Source: a bacterium (GTDB lineage Bacteria > Patescibacteriota > Minisyncoccia > Minisyncoccales > RBG-13-42-11). From it: a stretch of 12,340 bases of DNA. The translations under genes and the position numbers were made by a program. Position 1 is the stretch's first letter, and each line of letters opens with the position of its first letter. The notes under the pieces were generated by a model. It saw only the letters and a program-made list of their open reading frames with translations, had not been told where the DNA came from and did not search any database. This document shows, one piece after another, positions 5,515 through 11,786 of the stretch. The DNA lies in NCBI GenBank assembly GCA_030646565.1, contig JAUSLA010000022.1:1-12340 (forward strand). The letters are read 5' to 3'.

Positions 5515-7746
5515 ATGAATTTTTCATATAATTGGCTGCAATCATTTTTTAAGCAGAAACTTCCCACTCCGGAAAAACTGGCAGAGCTTTTAACAATGCA
5601 TTTTGCCGAAGTGGAAGAGGTGAAAAAACATAGTAAAGATTTTATTTTAGATATTGACGTTAGGCCCAATCGCGCCTCCGATTGTTTTAGTCACATTGGC
5701 ATTGCTAAGGAAATTTCAGCCATCACTGGTTTGAATTATCGAGATCCGATATCAATAATTAAGGAAGACAAAAACATAAAGGCGAGAAATTATATTTCAA
5801 TTGAAGTGCAGCATAAATTCACGTGCTCGAGGTATACGGCTAGAGTGGTCTGCGACGTTAAAGTTGGCTCCTCGCCAAAGTGGCTTCAAGAAAGATTGGA
5901 AGCTTGCGGTTTGCGGCCAATAAATAATATTGTTGATATTACGAATTATGCGATGCTGGAAATTGGACAGCCGCTGCATGCCTTTGATTTCGAAAAAATA
6001 GGAAGTGTAAATCCCAGTCAAAGAGAACGAAGTTCTCTTCTCCATTTCATCCCGCTTCGCGGGACTCATGAAAGAATTATCGTAAGGTTTGCCAAAGAGG
6101 GAGAACAAATTATTACCCTAGATGAACAGAAATTTAATTTAAACGAAGACATTCTGGTAATCGCTGACAGCAAAAAACCGATCGCTATTGCCGGAATTAA
6201 GGGAGGGAAAGGGCTGGAAATTGATGAAAAAACAAAAATTGTTATTTTGGAATCAGCTAATTTTAATCCTCAAACTATCCGACAGAGCTCCAAAAAATTA
6301 AAATTAAAAACAGACGCTTCTTTAAGGTTTGAGCACGGTATTGACCAGAATTTAACAGAAATAGCCATTAATCGCGCCGCCTATTTAATCCAGGAGATTG
6401 CCAAGGGAAAAACAGCAAAGGGATTGATTGATTTCTATCCGGTAAAAATTCTGCCAAAAACGATAAAATTAAATCTAAATTATGTCAGGAGTTTATTGGG
6501 AGTGAAAATTTCAGATAAAGAAATAAAAGGTATTTTAGGAAGGTTGGGTTTTAAGATTAAAGTTAAAAGCGAAAAGCTAAAAGCCAAAACTAAAAATTCA
6601 AAAATGTTAGAGGCAGAAATTCCAACTCGGAGATTAGATGTTTCAATTCAAGAAGATTTAATTGAGGAAATTGGCAGGATATATGGTTACGAAAAAATTA
6701 AGCCCATTTTTCCAGCAACTTATTTAGCTCCTCCGAAAAGAAATCTGGATATTTTTTGGGAAGATGTTGTTAAGAATATTTTCAAAGAATTAAGATTCAG
6801 CGAGGTTTACAATTATTCTTTTTTCGGAGACAATGAGAAAAAGATATTTGGCTACCAAGTCCCCTTCTTGAGGGAGGGGACGAAGGTGAAGATGAGGACG
6901 CAGTCCTCATTGCCCAAAGAGCAAGAACTTATAGAGCTGGAAAATCCTTTAAACCAGGAACAGAAATACTTAAGAGCGAGTTTAATTCCTAATTTATTAA
7001 AAAATATAGAAAAGAATTTAAGGAGCGCGCCTCAAATCAAAATTTTTGAGATGGGAAAGGTTTTTGCAAACCAAGTCCTGCAAGGCAGGATGCAGGTGAA
7101 GAAGAGAGCGCAGTTCTCTTCGCCGCCAAAAAAAGAAGAAAAATTGCTTACGGGAGTTATGACAGGAGACGCGTTTTATGAGGCCAAGGGAATAATAGAC
7201 CTGCTGTTAAATAAATTAGGCATCAGCAATTTTTTCTACGATGAATACCGCACGGCGGCGCAAGAAGAACAAATTTCCTGGTGGCATCCCAAAAAAGCCG
7301 CCGAGATTAAAATTAACGGAGAAAGGATAGGTTTTTTAGGAGAGATCTCTCCTCGGATTCTGGAAGAATTCAAGATAAAAACAAAAGTAATTTATTTTGA
7401 TATATTTTTTGAAAAATTATCAAAAATAGCATCAGAAGAGCATGAATACCGGCCGATTTCAGCTTATCCTGCGGCAGTAAGAGATATTGCGGTTCTGGTT
7501 CCGCGTGATGTTAGGGTAGAGGAAATTTTAAATAAAATCGAAATAGCCGGGGGGCCCTTGGTTCGCGATACGGACCTTTTTGATATCTACGAAGGAGAAG
7601 AGCTGCCCGAAGGGAAAAAGAACCTTGCGTTCCATATAATTTTTCAGTCAGAGGAAAAAACATTGTCTTCAAAAGAAATAGATGAATTACAAAATAAAAT
7701 AATTGCTGTTTTGGAACAAGAATCGGAATGGCAAGTGAGAAAATAA
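5515..7746 (+). CDS. pheT: phenylalanyl-tRNA synthetase beta subunit, short form with in-frame repeat insertions
   Basis: Structural and editing subunit paired with PheS. Order: B1-type N-terminus (MNFSYNWLQSFF), the RPNRASDCFSHIGIAKE region, B3/B4 core with QPLHAFDFEKI and IAIAGIKGG, B5 domain (~310-385), catalytic-like core, and a C-terminal FDX-ACB anticodon-binding domain (~645-743). The OB/EMAP-type tRNA-binding domain usually present after about residue 40 is absent: FAEVEEV runs almost directly into LDIDVRPNR. Despite that loss the protein is 743 aa because of insertions. Three palindromic elements add about 20 residues each (about 163-187, 448-467, 520-538). A 7-bp repeat adds a Lys-rich loop (351-364). 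All keep the frame. The start is ATG 5515 with only a weak ribosome site. Confidence 0.95.
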   Translation: MNFSYNWLQSFFKQKLPTPEKLAELLTMHFAEVEEVKKHSKDFILDIDVRPNRASDCFSHIGIAKEISAITGLNYRDPISIIKEDKNIKARNYISIEVQHKFTCSRYTARVVCDVKVGSSPKWLQERLEACGLRPINNIVDITNYAMLEIGQPLHAFDFEKIGSVNPSQRERSSLLHFIPLRGTHERIIVRFAKEGEQIITLDEQKFNLNEDILVIADSKKPIAIAGIKGGKGLEIDEKTKIVILESANFNPQTIRQSSKKLKLKTDASLRFEHGIDQNLTEIAINRAAYLIQEIAKGKTAKGLIDFYPVKILPKTIKLNLNYVRSLLGVKISDKEIKGILGRLGFKIKVKSEKLKAKTKNSKMLEAEIPTRRLDVSIQEDLIEEIGRIYGYEKIKPIFPATYLAPPKRNLDIFWEDVVKNIFKELRFSEVYNYSFFGDNEKKIFGYQVPFLREGTKVKMRTQSSLPKEQELIELENPLNQEQKYLRASLIPNLLKNIEKNLRSAPQIKIFEMGKVFANQVLQGRMQVKKRAQFSSPPKKEEKLLTGVMTGDAFYEAKGIIDLLLNKLGISNFFYDEYRTAAQEEQISWWHPKKAAEIKINGERIGFLGEISPRILEEFKIKTKVIYFDIFFEKLSKIASEEHEYRPISAYPAAVRDIAVLVPRDVRVEEILNKIEIAGGPLVRDTDLFDIYEGEELPEGKKNLAFHIIFQSEEKTLSSKEIDELQNKIIAVLEQESEWQVRK
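6016..6073. repeat. palindromic element in frame within pheT (copy 1)
   Basis: Hairpin AAGAGAAC-gaa-GTTCTCTT (6021-6039) is followed by CCCGC-ttc-GCGGG (6051-6063). The second hairpin is extended by TTTCAT (6045-6050) pairing with ATGAAA (6068-6073). It encodes about 20 residues (SQRERSSLLHFIPLRGTHER) between FDFEKI and IIVRFAKEG, two stretches that are nearly adjacent in ordinary PheT proteins. Confidence 0.85.
6565..6606 (+). repeat. 7-bp tandem repeat inside pheT
   Basis: Six successive heptamers: AAAAGCG, AAAAGCT, AAAAGCC, AAAACTA, AAAATTC, AAAAATG. They encode a Lys/Ala/Ser-rich stretch (residues 351-364) in a loop of the B5 domain just before EAEIPTRRLD. The total of 42 bp keeps the reading frame. 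Confidence 0.75.
6855..6911. repeat. palindromic element in frame within pheT (copy 2)
   Basis: Left edge ACCAAGTCC (from 6854), stem GTCCCC/GGGGAC (6859-6881, 11-nt loop), spacer GAAGGTGAA, then hairpin GATGAGGAC-gca-GTCCTCATT (6891-6911). This is the reverse complement of the arrangement after pyrE. It encodes QVPFLREGTKVKMRTQSSLP between KKIFGY and KEQELIELENPL. Confidence 0.85.
7070..7124. repeat. palindromic element in frame within pheT (copy 3)
   Basis: Left edge ACCAAGTCC, hairpin TCCTGC-aag-GCAGGA (7076-7090), spacer TGCAGGTGAA, hairpin GAAGAGAGC-gca-GTTCTCTTC (7101-7121, 9 bp with one G-T pair). It encodes QVLQGRMQVKKRAQFSSPP after FEMGKVFAN, in the same orientation and reading frame as the copy at 6855-6911, and is closely similar to the copy at 379-428. 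Confidence 0.87.
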
Positions 7747-7773
7747 ACATTAAAACATATAAACATTTAAACA
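7745..7773 (+). repeat. 8-bp tandem repeat between pheT and gyrB
   Basis: Units AAACATTA, AAACATAT, AAACATTT and a final AAACA begin in the pheT stop codon and fill most of the 42-nt gap to gyrB. No ribosome site for gyrB is seen here. Confidence 0.7.
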
Positions 7774-7788
7774 ACTGAATGATTAATT

Positions 7789-10700
7789 ATGATTCCTAAA
7801 ATTACTAAAATAAAAACAACGTCAGAAAATAGTTACGAAGCAAAAGACATTTACGTCTTGAAGGGTTTGGAACCCGTAAGAAAAAGACCCGGAATGTACA
7901 TTGGTTCAACAGGACCCGAAGGTTTGCATCATTTAGTCTGGGAATGTGTAGATAATTCAGTGACTTATCAGACGCCTATAATAATCAGAAATCAAGGAAA
8001 AATTCAAATCAGGCAAATTGGAGAATTGATAGAAGAGTTGCTAGCCAGAAACCTTAATTTAATTGATAAATCAAAGGATGGAAATGCCGAGATTTTAAGG
8101 AAAGGGATTAAGATAGAAACTTTATCTTTTGACTCAAAAGATTTAAAGCTGAAGTTTCAGCCAATTTTTTCGTTAATTCGCCATAAGGTAAATAGCGAAA
8201 TTTATAAAATTATTTTACAAAACGGACGGGAAGTCGAAATAACCCCTTACCACTCTTTATTTACCCTGAAAGACGGACAGGTTTTGCCAATCAGGGGTTC
8301 CGATCTTAAAATAGGAATGCCTATAGTCGTGCCTAAAATTTGGCCAGAGTTCAATGGCGAGATTAAAGAAATTGATTTGATAGACGCATTGTTGAAATTA
8401 TCAGCCGCAAAAACAGCAAGTTTATGTTTATATAATATTAAAAATTTGTTGACCGAAAATGTTTATCAGCAACTGCAAGTTACGCTGAAGGCAAAATCCG
8501 AAACAACCCAAACCCAACATTCTTCTAATCTTTTTTATGATTATAAGCGCTGGAATTACCTTCCTTTTAACTTATTAAGAGAACTTGAGAAAGAAGATAT
8601 AAAGAGGTTTAAAAATCAAGCCTTGATTGGAACTAGATATAACGAGAAAATTAGATTGAAACCAAAACTAATAGTTAGTCAGGAATTAATTGAACTTTTG
8701 GGGATTTTTTCCGCGGAAGGCTCTATTGTGAAAAATAAAAAAATCGCTAACAGAGTAGTTTTTAGTTTTGGATCAACCGAAAAAGACTTAATCAATTATA
8801 CCTGTTCTTTAATTCAAAAAATATTTAATTTCGAAGCAAAACCGCATTACGTTCACGAAACCGCAAAAACAGTGGCCGTAGATTCCTATTTAATCGCATT
8901 GATTTTTAAAGAAATTTTAAAAACCGGAGAGAATAGCTCTAATAAAAATGTTCCGGATTTGATATTTAACGTAAGTCAAAGATTGAGGGAAAGATACTTG
9001 ATTAGTTATTTAGCCGGTGACGGTTACCCAACTAAAATTTGGATTCATCATTTAACTAAAAATACCGCCCCGCTTGACACAGAAAGGAGAAAATTTACCG
9101 CAGTCGCTAAAAGTAAATATTTTATTGCTACTCTCTCTTACCTCTTATCTTCTTTGGGTAAAACTTATTCTTACGGAACCAGAGAAAAGAAAAAAGAAAA
9201 GAGGTTTATTAGCATCGTCTATAAAGGCATAGTTAAGAGGCGAGAAATAAAATCACAACAGTTTTCTTGCGCCCTTGATTTTTATTGGAATACCCATTCT
9301 TCTTACTTTAATTATTACCCCTTTGACGAAGTTATAGAAAGATGTTTTGACCAGCCAACTCTTAACGGAAGACGCAACGGACAGTTGGGTATTTCCCAGA
9401 ATAAAGTTTTAGGTCTTTTGGAGAGAGAAAGATTAGTCCTTAGAGAGGGAGCTTTCAATTTTATAAATTCGGATTTGGGTGTATTGAAAGTAAGAAGAAT
9501 TGAAAAAATCCAATATAATCATCCTTGGGTTTATGATATTTCTGTTCCCAATGGGGAAAATTTTGTAGCTGGATTTTCGCCAATTTGTGTTCATAATAGT
9601 TTAGACGAAGCAATGGCGGGATACGCCAAAAATATCAGCGTTATTCTTTTGCCTCAAAATAGAGTAGAAACGACTGATGACGGCCGCGGTATTCCGGTTG
9701 AAAAACATCCCCAGACAAAAAAATCCGCCTTGGAAACAGTAATGACAACTCTTCATGCCGGCGGGAAGTTCGGAGGAGAAGCGTATAAGATATCAGGCGG
9801 TTTGCATGGGGTGGGAGTATCCGTTGTTTGCGCGCTATCTAAGTGGATGAGGGCTGAAGTCTGCAGGGGGGGCATGAAATATAGCCAGGAATATACGAGA
9901 GGAAAGCCAAAAACCGCGGTTCAAAAAGAGGGGGCTTGCAGACAGACGGGAACTGCGGTGAGCTTTGAGCCGGACCCGGAAATTTTTAGCGAGATTAAGT
10001 TTGATTTAAAAAAAATTACCAATCATTTGCGCCAGCAAGCTTACTTAACAAAAGGAGTAAGAATTGAAGTAATTGATAAAAGAGAAAAACCTGAAAATCC
10101 CTATACTTTTTATTTTGAAGGGGGGCTGGCTTCTTATGTGAAATATTTAACAAGAGGAGTCATCGTTCGGCAGCCGAATGTTTATTACGGAACAGGCGAA
10201 AAAAATGATATTGCTATTGAAGCCGCTTTTCAATATACGGAAGAGTACGAATGTTTTGAAGAGAGCTTTGCCAATAATATTAACACGGGAGAAGGCGGCA
10301 CCCATCTGACAGGTTTTAGAGGAGCTTTGACCCGCACATTAAACGATTACGCAAAGAAAAACGGGCTTTTAAAAGAAAGCGAAGACAATTTATCAGGCGA
10401 AGATGTAAGAGAGGGTTTTACCGGAGTTGTTTCAATAAAAATAAGAGAACCCCAATTTGAGGGCCAAACAAAGGCAAAGCTGGGAAATCCTGAAGCAAAA
10501 GCGGCGGTGGAGGCAGTCATATCTGAAACCTTGGCTGATTTTTTGGAAAGGAACCCCCAGGACGCAAGAGCGATTATCGAAAAATGCATTTTATCCTCAA
10601 AGGCCAGAAAAGCGGCCAAGGCCGCAAGGGAAACGGTTTTAAGAAAAGGGATTTTAGAAGGATTGGCTCTACCCGGGATATTAGCTGACTGTACCTCAAG

Positions 10701-11367
10701 AATTCCCGAAGAATCGGAAATTTACATCGTAGAAGGTCCTTCTGCCGGAGGTTCGGCTAAACAGGGAAGAAATAGAAGATTCCAGGCGATATTGCCTTTG
10801 CGGGGAAAGGTTCTGAACGTAGAAAGGGCGAGATTAGATAAGATGTTGGCTTCAAAAGAGATAAAATCATTAATTATTGCTTTGGGAACCGCCATCGGCG
10901 AAGATTTCAATTTGGATAAATTAAGATATCATAGGATTGTCTTAATGTCGGATGCCGATGTGGACGGAGCGCACATTAGGACTTTACTTTTGACTCTTTT
11001 TTTCCGTTATTTAAAACCGATTATTGAAAAGGGCTATTTATATATTGCCCAGCCGCCTCTTTATAAGCTTCAAGCCGGAAAGCAAATAGAGTATGCTTTT
11101 ACCGAAGAGCAGAAAGCCAAAGCGCTTGGTAATTTCAAGACAGAGAGGGGAGTTTCTATTCAGAGGTACAAAGGTTTGGGGGAGATGAATGCTATCGAGC
11201 TTTGGGAAACGACTATGGACCCCAAAAACAGAATTTTATTACAGGTTACCATTGATGACGCCCGGGAGGCGGACAAAATATTTGATATTTTAATGGGTGA
11301 CGAAGTTCAGCCCCGCAAAAAATTCATCCAAACACACGCTAAAAAGGTTAAAAACCTAGACATTTAA
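7789..11367 (+). CDS. gyrB: DNA gyrase subunit B containing an intein
   Basis: ATPase/TOPRIM subunit of gyrase, which works with GyrA to introduce negative supercoils. The 1192-aa precursor carries a 547-aa intein (residues 57-603), leaving a 645-aa mature GyrB, a usual size for the shorter GyrB class. N-extein: GLEPVRKRPGMYIGSTG and HHLVWECVDN (Bergerat ATP-binding motif). C-extein: SLDEAMAGYA, DDGRGIPVEKH, GGKFGG, SGGLHGVGVSVV, then the transducer domain. TOPRIM has E982 in VEGPSAGGSAKQGR and acidic residues D1055/D1057/D1059 in SDADVDGAH. The C-terminal tail ends in NLDI, typical of GyrB rather than ParE. Odd: the usual EGDSAGG is EGPSAGG, at the position matching E. coli D426. There is no ribosome site before ATG 7789; spacing to pheT is 42 nt. 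Confidence 0.97.
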   Translation: MIPKITKIKTTSENSYEAKDIYVLKGLEPVRKRPGMYIGSTGPEGLHHLVWECVDNSVTYQTPIIIRNQGKIQIRQIGELIEELLARNLNLIDKSKDGNAEILRKGIKIETLSFDSKDLKLKFQPIFSLIRHKVNSEIYKIILQNGREVEITPYHSLFTLKDGQVLPIRGSDLKIGMPIVVPKIWPEFNGEIKEIDLIDALLKLSAAKTASLCLYNIKNLLTENVYQQLQVTLKAKSETTQTQHSSNLFYDYKRWNYLPFNLLRELEKEDIKRFKNQALIGTRYNEKIRLKPKLIVSQELIELLGIFSAEGSIVKNKKIANRVVFSFGSTEKDLINYTCSLIQKIFNFEAKPHYVHETAKTVAVDSYLIALIFKEILKTGENSSNKNVPDLIFNVSQRLRERYLISYLAGDGYPTKIWIHHLTKNTAPLDTERRKFTAVAKSKYFIATLSYLLSSLGKTYSYGTREKKKEKRFISIVYKGIVKRREIKSQQFSCALDFYWNTHSSYFNYYPFDEVIERCFDQPTLNGRRNGQLGISQNKVLGLLERERLVLREGAFNFINSDLGVLKVRRIEKIQYNHPWVYDISVPNGENFVAGFSPICVHNSLDEAMAGYAKNISVILLPQNRVETTDDGRGIPVEKHPQTKKSALETVMTTLHAGGKFGGEAYKISGGLHGVGVSVVCALSKWMRAEVCRGGMKYSQEYTRGKPKTAVQKEGACRQTGTAVSFEPDPEIFSEIKFDLKKITNHLRQQAYLTKGVRIEVIDKREKPENPYTFYFEGGLASYVKYLTRGVIVRQPNVYYGTGEKNDIAIEAAFQYTEEYECFEESFANNINTGEGGTHLTGFRGALTRTLNDYAKKNGLLKESEDNLSGEDVREGFTGVVSIKIREPQFEGQTKAKLGNPEAKAAVEAVISETLADFLERNPQDARAIIEKCILSSKARKAAKAARETVLRKGILEGLALPGILADCTSRIPEESEIYIVEGPSAGGSAKQGRNRRFQAILPLRGKVLNVERARLDKMLASKEIKSLIIALGTAIGEDFNLDKLRYHRIVLMSDADVDGAHIRTLLLTLFFRYLKPIIEKGYLYIAQPPLYKLQAGKQIEYAFTEEQKAKALGNFKTERGVSIQRYKGLGEMNAIELWETTMDPKNRILLQVTIDDAREADKIFDILMGDEVQPRKKFIQTHAKKVKNLDI
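7957..9597 (+). mobile_element. LAGLIDADG intein in GyrB
   Basis: A 547-residue protein-splicing element, S57 to N603 of the precursor. Block A starts with Ser1 (SVTYQTPIIIR). Block B has T152-P-Y-H155. Block F is VYDISVPNGENFVAG (V581 onward). Block G is ICVHN followed by Ser604, giving the penultimate His, terminal Asn and Ser+1 needed for splicing. Splicing joins VDN to SLDEAMAGYA, restoring an unbroken GyrB motif. The centre holds a homing endonuclease with two LAGLIDADG helices, LLGIFSAEG (acidic E310) and ISYLAGDGY (acidic D411), about 100 residues apart. Both acidic residues remain, so it may still be active. A basic region near 490-570 may be a DNA-contact module. By eye the segment is more AT-rich than the exteins. 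Confidence 0.96.
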
Positions 11368-11381
11368 ACTTTTTAGCGTGT
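11335..11381 (+). terminator. hairpin overlapping the gyrB 3' end
   Basis: CACGCTAAAAAG (11335-11346), inside the last codons of gyrB, pairs with CTTTTTAGCGTG (11369-11380) after the stop. The loop contains the final VKNLDI codons. A T run is in the 3' arm rather than after it, so it is at best an imperfect terminator. It could equally be a recombination or attachment site. Confidence 0.5.
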
Positions 11382-11384
11382 CGA

Positions 11385-11402
11385 AAAGAGCTTTAGCTCT
11401 TT
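11385..11402. repeat. small hairpin between the two gyrB tail copies
   Basis: AAAGAGC-ttta-GCTCTTT, a perfect 7-bp stem with a short T run on its right. It may act as a terminator for gyrB or be a small relative of the palindromic elements; the sequence does not decide. Confidence 0.5.
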
Positions 11403-11407
11403 GAGCT

Positions 11408-11453
11408 CACGCAAAAAAAGTCAAAAATTTAGATATATAAATTTTAGCGTGTC
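11408..11453 (+). pseudogene. second copy of the gyrB 3' end
   Basis: Reading from CAC 11408, eleven codons give HAKKVKNLDI and a stop, the same peptide that ends gyrB at 11335-11367. The two 33-nt stretches differ at seven positions and every difference is synonymous. Similarity continues past the stop (TTTTAGCGTGTC in both). Upstream there is no similarity and an in-frame TGA lies just ahead (11402-11404), so this is a fragment, not a gene. Inference: a remnant of an older or alternative gyrB allele, or one half of an attachment site. Confidence 0.8.
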
Positions 11454-11454
11454 C

Positions 11455-11483
11455 TTGACGTATAAACTGCTTTCGGTTAATAT
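11455..11483 (+). promoter_or_regulatory. sigma70-type promoter of secE-nusG
   Basis: -35 TTGACG (11455-11460), exactly 17 bp, -10 TAATAT (11478-11483), right after the duplicated gyrB tail. The predicted leader to secE ATG 11517 is about 27 nt. Confidence 0.82.
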
Positions 11484-11516
11484 ATAGCCGAAGGCCGAGA
11501 GGCCGTTTTAATATCC

Positions 11517-11708
11517 ATGCATATTTTTAGTAAAATTATTACTTTTTTGAAAGAGGTTCGGCTTGAAGTAAAAAAAGTCAACTGGCCGACCAGAGATGAA
11601 ACCATAAGATATACCTTAATTGTTATCGGCGTTTCGGTTGCCGTCGCAATTTATTTAGGCGGCCTGGATTTTCTGATTGGAATTTTGCTTAATAAATTTG
11701 TATTATAG
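11517..11708 (+). CDS. secE: preprotein translocase subunit SecE
   Basis: Small integral-membrane clamp of the SecYEG channel. The 63-aa length fits the one-helix form of most bacteria. Residues 1-27 are the amphipathic helix and cytosolic segment with the family signature FLKEVRLEVKKVNWPTRDET; a single membrane helix covers about residues 31-60. Gene order secE-nusG is the classic one, further supporting the call. No strong Shine-Dalgarno sequence is seen; a G-rich GAGAGG lies rather far upstream. Confidence 0.95.
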   Translation: MHIFSKIITFLKEVRLEVKKVNWPTRDETIRYTLIVIGVSVAVAIYLGGLDFLIGILLNKFVL

Positions 11709-11779
11709 CTACGAAATACGAAAAAATACGAATATACGAAAACGTATTCGTATATACGTATAAAATTCGTAATTCGTAG
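11709..11779. repeat. long TACGAA/TTCGTA inverted repeat before nusG
   Basis: It begins right after the secE stop and ends 7 nt before the nusG ATG. Arms pair as CTACGAA (11709-11715) with TTCGTAG (11773-11779), TACGAA (11717-11722) with TTCGTA (11766-11771), TACG (11727-11730) with CGTA (11757-11760), and ATATACGAA (11732-11740) with TTCGTATAT (11747-11755). That is 26 pairs, two single mismatches and an A-rich internal loop, with a 6-nt apical loop. It fills the nusG leader and leaves no clear ribosome site. Confidence 0.88.
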
Positions 11780-11786
11780 AGAAATC

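Noticed and set aside
7789..11367. ParE (topoisomerase IV) rather than GyrB
   Set aside because: The QGRNRRFQAILPLRGKVLNVE segment and NLDI C-terminus are GyrB-like; no competing evidence for ParE.
11709..11779. Replication origin with iterons
   Set aside because: TACGAA units occur, but there are no DnaA boxes or dnaA/dnaN neighbours, and a related block lies before pheT.
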